DNA from: Brachionus manjavacas
Lineage: Eukaryota > Rotifera > Eurotatoria > Ploima > Brachionidae
Length of the DNA: 64,000 nt
Reading direction: 5' to 3'
Assembly: GCA_019054805.1 (NCBI GenBank)
Contig: JAHQIY010000008.1
Coordinates: 729,501 to 793,500, forward strand
In this document: one piece after another, positions 44,654-55,049 of the stretch
How the letters are laid out: every line of letters begins with the position of its first letter
Numbering within the stretch: position 1 is the first letter of the stretch
Made by a program: the position numbers and the translations under genes
The notes under the pieces: model-generated
Told to the model about the DNA's origin: nothing
What the model saw: the letters and a program-made list of their open reading frames with translations, nothing else
Database searches by the model: none

Positions 44654-47600
44654 CAAATCTTTATTTAGATTTTTCAATACGTCATAATTAATTTTACTCG
44701 ACAACTTTTTCTCCTGCAACATCCGCTCAATTGCCTCTTGCGGATTAGCAACAGGCGCATTATTTTTCGGCTTTCGAACCCTTGTTTTTTTTGCCTTAAA
44801 CACCTGACCACTTGGCATATTCTTATTCATTTCTTCCCTTTCCTTTTTCTTCAAGTCTTCTTTTTCTTTCTGCTCTTTCAGCCAGTCCTTGTTTGCCCTT
44901 AGCCACAGCTTAGCCTTAGTCTTTATCTCAACTTTAGACAAAATCATCTAAAAACCAAAAAAATTAAAAAAATAAATGTTGAAATTATTATTTTTTTATA
45001 ATCCTATTGTCAAAGGCTTTTTTAAAGGATTTTTAAAATTTTTTTTTTTTAAATTTTGGAGCTAAAATTATTAAAATCTATGGATATTTTCAGTCAGTAT
45101 TAAATATCACACTAAAAGCATTAAAAGCAAAATATTATTAGAATTTATTTAAATTTGAATTTTTCTATTTTATTCTTAACAAATCCTGGTGTCGGATTAC
45201 CAGTGCATAACTTTTTTCATTAAGTAGATTAATATATTTAATAGGATGCTTAATTTTAATAGTAATAATTCTTATTAAATTTATATTTTTTTCAATTTAG
45301 TTTAAGAAAATCCCTTGTTTTGAAATATTAAATTCTTTGATAATATATCCTCAAAAAAGAATTGATTATATTTAGTCAAGATTTGAACATAGAACATGAA
45401 GCAGTTTCATCTTGAGAGGAATCAGAAATGGAGGTAACCCAAAGCAAAATTTGAAAAAAAAAGAAAAGAAAAGCTGTCTTTTTGAAATTTTTTTTTTTGA
45501 TTTTATTTTTTTCTTTTAAATGCCACGTTTAAATATATGATCATTACTGGTCACAATACCGATGAAAATGAAAGCGATTTAGTGGAGTCACTAAAGGAAA
45601 AATTACAAATTTAAGTCACTAAATCAAAATCAGAAATATTGGACTAACAAAATATACTTAAAAAATCAAAAGAGTTGTAGGAGCCAAGCCACAATACACA
45701 ATTTTGTGTATTAAGTGAAAAAAAGAGATAAAGAACAACGTGTTTTCTTTTTTTTTATTTATTTCGTCATTAATGTAATTTAAAAAATAGTTAAAACAAA
45801 TTTAATATTTTAACTAAAAAGAATAGTTTTGCTATATTTGTGTTGATCCTTTTTTTTTAGGATTTAATTGAAAAAGGTCTTTTAAAATCATGAACACAAT
45901 TTTTCGAATTAGATACCACAATTTTTAAGTTTCATTCCAAAAATTATTACTAAAGCCACAATTATTAAAGATATACACAAATTTATTAGAATAGACGCAA
46001 GTATAAATAATTAACAATTAAAATTAATATCATTGCACAATATTTTTTTCAACAATAACATTTTTAAAAATAAATTCAACCAAAAATGATATAATAAAAT
46101 TTATTTATTTCTAAATTTATTAGGACAAGTCCAGTGTCTTCTTTTCATCGTTTTCTTAATCAAAAAAATGTCAATTATTTATTTATTTATTCAATGGACG
46201 CTTTATAGGCGAAGTAAAAAAAAAATACTAGTAATTATTTTGGTGGATTTTTTCAATAAATGTGTACACTTATTTAATATTTGTGACATCAATTAAAAAA
46301 TATTGTGGTAGTAAAGCTAAATTTCCGATTGAAAAATTTTAATCAGACAAATCTTAAAAATCAAATGTTGGAAATTGAGGGTTGTTAATTTCAAATACAA
46401 ATGGTTTATTTTTTTTGTGTTTGAATTACAAAATGTATCCAATGTTGAAATAACATTGAAAAAGTTCGATGTTTCAAATATTTTTTTCAGTTCCAAAAAA
46501 AAAATAATTTTAAGTTAAAATTTCTAGCATTTTCATTTTTGAAATTAAACTCTTTAGTGAAATAGAATGAGTTTAATTTTTGTTTGGAAATTTGAAAAAT
46601 ATTTTTGAAAATTCTTTTTTAACTTTTAAACAATTCATTTTTTTATTTTTTACCGTGCAAATGCTCCTTCAGAATAAAAACATATTAAAAACTAAAAATA
46701 AAGTTAAATAATATAAAATAAAAAAAAATAAAAATATTCCACTCAGATTAAAGTTTTAGTCGTTGAAAAACTGGATCTAGTCGGTTAGGTGAATCACTTA
46801 TTATCCGAAAAATTCTTGTTCTCAGATTTTGTGAACTAGTGGTTCACCCAATTTTTTTGTTCAAAATAGAATAAGGCGAACAATTTTTAGATTATGTGAA
46901 CAAATTGAATAAAGCTATTTAATAGAATTCTTATTTCTCGAAACTAATATAAAAATTAGTTAATAATTTTTTTTTAATTTGAAGGAACTTTAGAAATAGC
47001 ATTTGCTCTGATCTGATTGACATGGTATTACTTTTTCAACAATCTCAAATACCCAAATGCGCTCTCTATTTAAATCTTTGCCTTTCAGCATAAATAATAA
47101 AAATTGAAGAAAATTAGAATTCATTTTTCCCTCTTTAAGTGTTTGACTTTGGGGAACATAGATTCATCTATTTCGAAAAATTTACCTACTCCGCCAAACT
47201 TTAAATTTTCTATTTAATTATTTTTTCTATCTTATTTTTTATCATTACATTAGCTTTTTTCTAAATAGATGAAAAAATTTTAAAAAAGTTGAACAATTTT
47301 TAAATAATCTTATGGTCAATTAATAGTTCATTAAACATGAGAACAAGAATTGTTCCAGTAACAGGTGAACCATTGTTTACCTAAGCGACTAGACCCGAAA
47401 AACTTTGTTTTTATCATTATAAATTTTGACTTTAGTAATAATTTATTTAAAGGTAAAAAAAAGAGGTAACCGAGACTGTATTTTATATTATTAAATGTTT
47501 AAAATTTAAAAAAAAATTTTAATAATCGCTCATAAGAGATTTTAAATGATATTTTAATATCAATAAAAATATATTAAAGCGAATCAAAGTTAAATTTTGT

Positions 47601-50600
47601 ATTGAAAAATTTCAAAATATTGATTAAAATTTTATTTTGCTTCTGGTAAAAATCAATAAATTTTTTTCCTTGTTAAAGTTATAAAAAATATTTTTTGTTT
47701 TAATCCTAAAAAAGAGCTTTTCAAAAGTCATAAAGTCAAAGGACTTTAAGATGATCAACAGCTTTTGGGCTTGATTTTTTTTCACTTTTTCACTCTAAAA
47801 TTCTTTTAATTTCAAAAAAATTTTATCTGATTTTTTGACTTTGAGAACACTTTTAGATGACTTTTTTTTGTGACTTTTGCGGCATCTTGGAGTTGATCAT
47901 CAGTTCAAAGAGTTATTCTTTGGATATCAAAATTAATCTTTGAATTAATTGAATAATTTTAATGCAGCATACTTTAAATGTTATGTAGATTTAAAACTTA
48001 AAAAAAAATTTACAAAACATTTTGTAAATCCATTGAATGTATTTACTCATTTTTTGTAAAGTTTATTTTTAAATTTTTGAAAACTAATGGTAAGGTCGAT
48101 CTTTTCATTTTCTAACTTATTTGGAATTTAATATTTGAATTGTTTTTTTAAATTTAATACTATTATGCTGGTCGAAAATATCCAAACATTGTAATATTTC
48201 TAATTTTATCCTTGAACATATAATTATTAGAGGGATTGTGAAATGTTTGAACAAAGAACAAAAATTTTCAAATTCGAATAACTTTAAAATAACTCAACTT
48301 GCCAAAAACTCCTACTTTAGCTTACCAGCAAAATTATTTTTTTATCTGAAAATTTATTCATTTGTATTCTAATTATTTTTTCCCAATTAAAAAATTTTTT
48401 TATTTGTTTATCTTTGAATTTTTTAATACTTTCATTATTACTAATTAAAGATTTTGTATTAAATTATTTAATAAATAATATTTTTTTTCTTAATCTTTTC
48501 AATTAAAATCCAATTTTTGAGTAACATTCATACGACATATTAAATGAATACTTATATTTTACTTTATAAAATGATAAAAACTTTGACTCGACTTCCCGAG
48601 TCCACTGTGTAATTGCTTTTTTTTTCTTCCATTTCTTCTTTTTTTCCTGAACAATCAAATTTTTAAAAAATATGTTTCCTGCAACTCTCTACATCTAATT
48701 TTAATTTTCTTCTATTTATTTTTATTTTTTTGGCTCTTTCTTAAAATAGCAATCAATAAATAAGCATGATCAATTAAGCAGAATAAGGCGCTTGAAATTT
48801 GATCAGAAATTTTATTTTGCTAAAAAAATAATTAATTTCCAACTTTATTTTCTTAGTTTTTTATTTATTTAAATTTGTAAAATTAAAATTCAGTTGTCTA
48901 TTAACTATGGCTGAAAACTCTTTAGATGATTTAATAAATGATTTACAAAATATACACATAAATAAAGGAAAAATAACAATCTCTCAAAAAAATTTTCCAA
49001 TATTATTTTATGGCGGTTTCTTGTTTCGAGTTTGGAATTTCATCTAAGTCAGAAAAAAAAATTAACTGGTGATGTATTGAGACAAAATTTTTTTTCAAGT
49101 TAGAGATTTTTTTTATTTCAACTTTTTTTTCAAGGTAAAACTTGAAAAAAAAATGAAATTTTTGTTCAATTAACCTGGCTATCTTAAATATTGCTATTTT
49201 AAGTGACTCTCAATTTTTTTAATCTGAGGAAGCATTAACTCGCTACAGATAAACAAATAAAAAACAAATTATTTAATAAAAAAAATATTTTAAATCACAA
49301 AACGTTCTATTTAAAAATAAAAAAGTATTTTTTAAAAATTCTGACAGCAGTTTCAAGTTCTAGTGCGATTTTGAGAAATACTATAGAAAATATCGATGCA
49401 GCAGAAAACGACACCTCTGAAATCGAACCTGAATTACAAAATAAAACAACTCGCGGTAAAGGAAAACAGCTATGAAAAATATGAAACTTAGAGTGATAAG
49501 GAAAGTGCATTACAGAAAACTAATGACTCAATTGAAGGAAACTTATGGTCATTTTGTTTTACTAAATAAATTTTTTTTGGTTTTCTGGTTATAAAAAATA
49601 ATTTTTCTGTCTAATAAAAAAATAGCCGCAAAATTTAGCTGATGAAAAGAAATATTTCTCTATCAGCTTATACAAGGTTTGTATTTAATTTTGCACTTGG
49701 AGTTTTGTTACCCACCCCACTATCACCTAGCTTATATGTATTTTAAAAATAAACTAGTTAAATAAACACTTTTTTAATTTACCGGTAACATTTTTAGACC
49801 TAGACAAAAAAGTTATTCTCATTTTCAATTTTGTTTTTGTTCCTTGTTCCATGAAAATGAAAAAAATAAAAAAAAAGTCTTTAAAAAATAATAATTTTAA
49901 AAATAAAAGAAACAAAATTTTTTTTTAAAATTAATTGTCCCTACCGATTCAATTTCCTGGTCATCTATCCCGGTCAGGTCCAACTCATCCGAATTTCTCT
50001 CTATATTTACAGCCATTTCACTAGTTTCTTTTGTCTCTTTAGTCTCACTGGTATCACTTGTGTCAGCAGTGGCCTGTTCGGACTGCAGCCTGCGCTTTTT
50101 GAGCAATTTTTTCACCTTAAGCCTCTTTCTCCTCTTGCGCAAGCTCTCCACATCAAACTCGTCAGTGTCCGAGTCTAAGCCGTCCTGTTCCAACTCACTG
50201 ATGTCACTCACCGCATCGTCCAACTCTTCACTGTCATAATTTTCCAAATCCTCGCTGTCCACATCACTGCCCTCTTTGACAAGCTCAATATCGGACAAAC
50301 TGGGCTTGATATTGAGCCATTTGTTCTCGTCCACAGTCTGACTGTGGTTCTCAGTGACCACTATTGATTTGATGATGTTTATCTGGTCCTCGGACAAAAA
50401 TTCAGCCGCCTCCTTGATCTCGGTCTCAACATTGGTCAAGTCTTTGTTGGGCCCGAGTATCTGCTCTTCGAACGAAGTAAGCTTGCTGTATTTGGCCATG
50501 AGGCCGCGCGGCTTCTGCAGCTCAGTGAGCGCCGCCTCGATATTTTCCTGCAAGTGAATGATCTCTTGTTCCAAATCGACAATGTTGGTCATTTCTTCTA

Positions 50601-51522
50601 TTTGTTTTATTTTGGCAAATTTTCTCGACCTGGTGTAGGCGGGCGGGTCGTGCTCCTCCTCGAGATCGATGGTGTGAAATTCGTCCACTGTGAGATTGGA
50701 CGTCGGCGTGTCCTCGAACTCGAGCATGCGTTTCCTCAGCGTAGTCTTTCCGATCTTGACCACTTTGACAATGTCGTCCAGGCTGCGCTCAAAGTCGTAC
50801 ATCCTGGCGGAGACGAGGAGCGCAGCGCCGCACAAGCCCGACGGTCTGCGTCCCGTGGCCATCCAGTCGCGGTTCATGCGCTGCACAAGCCTCAGAGCGG
50901 TCAGAGTCACTTCGTGGGTCTTGTCGCCGAAGTCGAGCTTCTGGGCGAACCGAGGAATGAAGAGGCCCGGGTCGATTTCGGGCAGTTTGATGCAGAGCAA
51001 GTAGGCGAACTTCATGGCCAGCTTGCCCAGGCTGGATATGTAGCAGGCGTCGTCGTGGACTATGTCGCACAGGTCCAGCAGCATGTGCGGGGTCCCCTCG
51101 GTGCGGCACACCAAGTACAGGCATGCGGCAATTACTTGGCGTATTTTGCGGCCGCGAGTCAGACCGCGCTGCACTGCCAGCTTGTAGAAGTTGAACGCGG
51201 TGTCTATGCAGCGCTGGTTGAGGCGCAGTTGACTGGCCATCTCGTTGATGAGTCTGCGGCCGTTCTGCAGCGTTATTTCCTTGGACTCGCGCAGTGTGTT
51301 CTGCAGGCCGTGGATGGAGGAGATGGCGCGCGTGTCGCCCGAGCTCACAAACTGGCCGATCACGTTGCAGCCACCGCCGGCGCCCTCTTCCATCTGCACC
51401 TCCGACACTATGATCGACTCTTCGAGCACGTTGCCGCAGTTGGTGCAGTAAGTGGTGCCCCGGGCCCGGTCTACTTCGATTTCATTTGAGCCACACTTGT
51501 TGCAAATTTGACTCGATGACAT
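44654..51522 (-). CDS. BRF1: BRF1, TFIIIB subunit for RNA polymerase III (3' end not found)
   Basis: BRF1 joins TBP and BDP1 in TFIIIB, recruiting Pol III to tRNA and 5S genes. Exon 1 (51522-49945) encodes 526 residues: a zinc ribbon with C7, C10, C26, C29 (ICNKCGSNE, TYCTNCGNVLEE), two TFIIB-like cyclin repeats (about 75-275; TRGRKIRQVIAACLYLVCRT, ATGRRPSGLCGAALLVSARM) and an acidic/basic linker. It ends at GIDDQEIES at a GTAGGG donor. Exon 2 (44947-44654) follows a 4997-bp intron in phase 0 and holds the conserved C-terminal BRF homology block: KTKAKLWLRANKDWLKEQKE and EAIERMLQEKKLSSKINYDV, ending at a GTAGGT donor. That donor predicts at least one further exon, perhaps 30-60 residues, which I did not locate. 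The first 900 bp of exon 1 are strikingly GC-rich. Confidence 0.94.
45000..46170. other. BRF1 intron 1, AT-rich part
   Basis: No gene or repeat family recognised. Confidence 0.45.
46178..46215 (-). mobile_element. LINE 3' tail (GCCTATAAAGC class)
   Basis: TTTATTTATTTATTCAATGGACGCTTTATAGGCGAAG: an AAATA-type tail with a short hairpin, minus orientation. Related to the second tail at 18123-18170. Confidence 0.45.
46395..46772. repeat. Copy of the inverted-repeat element of IFT122 intron 8
   Basis: Matches 29742 to about 30125 in order and spacing: TTGTGTTTGAATTACA, GTATCCAATGTTGAAATAAC, CTCTTTAGTGAAATAGAATG and the LINE family A 3' end with CTCCTTCAGAATAAAAACAT. It ends at the Merlin-like element. 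Confidence 0.75.
46773..47396 (-). mobile_element. Merlin-like DNA transposon remnant with 8-bp target duplication
   Basis: The direct repeat GAAAAACT flanks it (46765-46772 and 47397-47404). The ends GGATCTAGTCGGTTAGGTGAA and, inward from the right, GGGTCTAGTCGCTTAGGTAAA are imperfect inverted repeats that extend for about 60 bp, including TTCTTGTTCTCA. Inside, the minus strand near 47215-47130 reads KFGGVGKFFEIDESMFPKVK, the first catalytic block of IS1595/Merlin transposases. An 8-9 bp duplication is the known Merlin target size. Internally deleted, in BRF1 intron 1. Confidence 0.82.
47870..48110. repeat. Single arm of the 52 kb foldback family
   Basis: Shares CGGCATCTTG, TTGATCA, ATATCAAA and TTTTTGTAAAGTTTATTTT with the left arm at 52155-52345, in the same order. 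A shorter mirrored piece lies at 47740-47770 (AGATGATCAACAG). Confidence 0.45.
48907..49047 (+). pseudogene. Possible FLYWCH-type N-terminal fragment
   Basis: A 46-codon frame from an ATG reads MAENSLDDLINDLQNIHINK, then GKITISQ and YGGFLFRVWNFI. The GK-x-K/YGGF-FRV spacing recalls the start of FLYWCH fingers in Mutator-like transposases, but the cysteines are not present. Weak. Confidence 0.25.
49210..49268 (+). mobile_element. LINE family A 3' tail, plus orientation
   Basis: TCTGAGGAAGCATTAACTCGCTACAG followed by ATAAACAAATAAAAAAC: a diverged family A 3' end with no body. Confidence 0.5.
49335..49560 (+). pseudogene. Possible Mutator-like N-terminal fragment
   Basis: Plus frames give SSSAILRNTIENIDAAENDT, TRGKGKQ and, after a frame change, YEKYETYSDKESALQKTNDS followed by LWSF. 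The order of a basic RGKGK, Y-E-x2-E-T and a W-S-F recalls the N-terminal domain of some Mutator-like transposases. No catalytic part. Confidence 0.25.
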
Positions 51523-51585
51523 ATCTATACTCAGACTAGGGTTAAATTAGATGTTAAAAATTAAAATTAAATCGAATAGTTGAAT

Positions 51586-51672
51586 GGTGCTGCTGGTGTA
51601 GTGGCTGGGGCGTCAGAGCGAGCAGTGCGCTAGGTGCCCGGATCGATCCTTGCTGACAGATTTTTTTTTTTA
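51586..51672 (+). mobile_element. tRNA-like SINE or tRNA relic 60 bp upstream of BRF1
   Basis: A box TGGTGTAGTGG (51594-51604), B box GGATCGATCC (51640-51649), and a run of T at 51661-51672 that would end Pol III transcription. The predicted acceptor and T stems do not pair, so a working tRNA is unlikely. GC is much higher than the flanks. It is divergent from BRF1. Confidence 0.6.
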
Positions 51673-52154
51673 ATTTTTGTGAGTTAGATGTGTAAAGATT
51701 GTGGTGAAAGCACTTGGTTAGATATCAGAAAAAAATTGAGCTGTTTGTTGTGCAGTTTTTGCACGAGGAAGAAGAAATTTTTATTTTTAAAATTAATTTT
51801 TTTTTCCAAGGACAAAAAAATAGAATAAGAATATAAGATTTGACAATTTTTTTGCAAGGTTTTATTTATTTTTAGCTAACTATGTAATAATAAGTGGATA
51901 TTTTGAAATTAAAATCGAACTCATTTAATGTTTATGCTAGTAAGAAAATTTTAATTTTCAATTTTAATATGCATTTTTTCCTCTCTCTCTCTTTCTTTGT
52001 TAGAAATATTCAGGTTGTTCTTTACTAAGTTAACTTTTGATTCGGAATATAGTTTATTCAATTTGAATTGCTTTTTTTAATATTAACCAAATCATCTACT
52101 TAAAAAAATATTTTAAATTTTTTAAAACTCCTAGAAGCACCAGACGATTCTTTT

Positions 52155-52670
52155 CACGGCATCTTGAAATTGTTGATCAATTCTATTCAGAGCGTTTATC
52201 TTTAGATATCAAACAAAATTTTTGATCTAATTTAAATAATATTAATGTTACATGAATTACATGTCATGTAAATTTAAAAAATAATAATTTTTTTCTCAAT
52301 CCATTGATAAAATTGATTTTTATTTTTAAATGTTTAAACTGACTTTTTGTAAAGTTTATTTTGAATTTTTTTTTCAAAAATATTTTTATCTAGCATTCAA
52401 AATTATATTTAAAAAAGAAATTCAAATTTTAAATTATTATAAGTATATAAACTAAACAAAAAATCAGTTTAATAAATTAAAAATCAATTTTATCAATGGA
52501 TTGAGAAAATTTTTTTTCCTATTTTTTTTATTTCTTAAATCTACATGACATGTAAACCGTGTTACAATTAAATTATTAAAATTTAATCAAATATTTATTT
52601 TAATATCTAAAGATAAATTCTCTGAATTGAAATGATATTTTGAATTGATCATCAACTTCAAGATTCTCTT
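52155..52670. mobile_element. Foldback element with arms of about 190 bp
   Basis: The left arm (from about 52155, CATCTTGAAATTGTTGATCA) and right arm (to about 52670) are imperfect inverted repeats sharing TTTATCTTTAGATAT, TTACATGTCATGTA and TCAATCCATTGATAAAATTG. About 130 bp of loop lies between. No ORF. A single arm recurs at 47870-48110. Confidence 0.7.
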
Positions 52671-52689
52671 TTCACTCATTTAAAAATTT

Positions 52690-53295
52690 GAGTAAATTAA
52701 AAAACTTCTTTAATTCTATTTTTTCTCAACAAAACAAATTTAAATTTTAAATAAATTACAAATTTTTTGGATAATCTTTTGACCGAAATTATAAAAAAAT
52801 TAAAAAATCATATTTTAAACGAATATAATACATTCTTTTATAATTTACCTTCTTAGATCGAAATATTAAAAAAAAACAAGTATTAAAATAAAATTGTATG
52901 AAATTCAGAATTGTTTTTCGAATGTCAGGATTTAATTATGATTTTTTGTTTGGCTTGGACAATACTATGATCCAGGAAAAGAATATCGTGAAATTACAAT
53001 TACAATGATAAATTAAACGGTACAAAGTAAATTTTTCTCGTTTAATTTTATTCCTAAATTTTTAAAAAAATTTTAATTTATTTTTTTTAAATTTTATTAA
53101 AATTAAAAAAATTATAATTAAGTAAAGTACATCACACAAAAATTATAAGATAATAAGTTGGTTTAATTATCATGTCCCCTAACCAGAGGTATTTAGGGAC
53201 TTAACTAGAGTTAAATTAATTAAGCAAAAAAAAAAGATTTTTTGAGTAATCCTTTTTCATATTAACGGGTGACAACTTAAAATCGAGACGAACTT
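52690..53295. other. AT-rich stretch before the LTR element
   Basis: Nothing recognisable. Confidence 0.5.
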
Positions 53296-53301
53296 TAAGT
53301 A

Positions 53302-53620
53302 TGTTACCCACACTTTAAGCACTCACTCACTTGATGATCAACTCGTGTTTAAATCATATATAGAGAATACGTGACTATATTATTAATGTTATTAATATGT
53401 TATTAATTAACACGCCTCGCAATACTTCTAGAATCAGAATGGAATCCTATTCTAGAAGATTCATTATTCCTAACGAGATACAGATGTCAACGCTATATTT
53501 AAGAAACGAACACAATCCTTGTAAGAAGATATTATATTATATTATATTATTATATTACTTTATATTTATATTATTGCAATAAACTTTTAAACAACTATCC
53601 TTGTTATTCTTCCAGTAACA
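53302..53620 (+). repeat. 5' LTR of the Ty3-type element
   Basis: 319 bp, starting TGTTACCC and ending CAGTAACA, so the outer five bases TGTTA/TAACA are inverted. It contains a TA-rich segment and GCAATAAAC near 53577. Directly followed by the primer site. Its start resembles the solo LTR at 35213. Confidence 0.8.
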
Positions 53621-53699
53621 ACTTGGTAGCAGCGATAGAAACAACAATTGATCAATTGAGAAGTATACGAAACTAGTTAAATAAGATAAATTTTAGAAT

Positions 53700-54950
53700 G
53701 TCCATTTTGGTACCAATTGAAGACAAAAAGCCGTTTGATTCATGGAAAGTAGAGGAACTGAAAGGAGTTCTCTTGGCTCAGGCTCGATGCTTGGGTGCGA
53801 GATACTTGGTCTCAGATAACGATGAACTTGAAGAAGTATCCGAAGAAGCTTTCAATGGTTGGATTGAAGAAGTGACCAGCTCACAGGGTGCTAAAAAAGT
53901 GCACCTAATAGACTTAATCATCAGATTAGGTACTTTGACGGCTAGTAATGTTAACAGAGTAATTAACATAGAAACCGAACTCAGAACGAAGCAAAAAGAG
54001 TTCAAAGAAAGAGAAGAAGAACTCAGAACCATGGCTGAGGAACTAAATGAACTGAAGAAGCTTAAACTTAGCGTCAGTCAAACAGATGGTATAAACAATA
54101 ATAGCCAAACAGGGAATCATGAGAGTAAGCTTTCACCACCATCAGGTGGAAGTAGCTCCAAGAACAGTACTGAAAGCAGCACTGAGACACAAAATAATTA
54201 TACACCCGCTTTCTTGGGCGATCTTAGGTACCCAAGTGTAAAAAAGAGAGAAATAGAGTTGAAAAATGTCCTTAAATTCTATGGAAATATTAATGATGAT
54301 GTCGATGCTTGGATATTTGTAATAGAGAGCCAAGCGGCAAATTTAGGCATTAATGAGGCGGACCTACCTATGGCTGTTATACCATTCCTAAGAGGGAGTG
54401 CTCTAAGCACAATTAAAAACATGATCATGAAAAACAAGAACTTGAAATGGGATGACATAAAGGGGCATTTCAAGAGTTCAAATAAATTGATTCAGGTAGA
54501 ATCGACGACACTTACTGAACTGATTAACCTCAAATTGGATGGTTCAGGTTGCGACGAATTCTTAATCAGATTTCAGAATCTTTGTGATAAGCTAACACGT
54601 ACACACGAATCTGATAAAGTTCGTTTACTAATTAGAGCAGTCCCAAAGAGAATTGGTGAAGAATTAATGCTCAGGCAAATAGAGCGTCTAGACGAAGCTC
54701 TTAATGTTGTTAAGGTAATGCATAGCTGCATGGGGAGTACATCTTACAACACAGATAAAGTCAATATGGCTCGATATGTTGGCAGTAATAAATCGAAGGC
54801 TAGTAGCAATAAATTTTACCATCACGCGAAGAACAATGGTAATAGACCTCAGTATTATCAAAAAAAGGACACTGGACTCAAAAAGACTTACGGTAAGAGG
54901 GATGACATAGTATGCAATAAACGCGGCCATGTTAAAAAAGACTGCAAGTC
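53700..54950 (+). pseudogene. gag region of the Ty3-type element
   Basis: A coiled-coil stretch near the start and a capsid-like helical domain in the middle are followed by a basic end with a zinc-knuckle region. Assigned by position between primer site and protease. Fossil part of the element at 53302-59510. Confidence 0.7.
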
Positions 54951-55049
54951 TAAGTATAAAGACAAAGGTCACAAAGGAAATTACAAGAAAATCAATGTGG
55001 CAAACGCTATATCAGAAAGTGAATCATCAGCCGATGAAGATCAGTGTAA

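Noticed and set aside
50554-51489. 311-codon plus-strand ORF as a gene
   Set aside because: It is exactly antisense to the GC-rich, strongly conserved zinc-ribbon and cyclin part of BRF1; its translation has no recognisable domain and its openness follows from GC-rich third positions on the other strand.
51587-51660. Functional tRNA gene
   Set aside because: A and B boxes are present, but the acceptor and T-arm stems do not pair.
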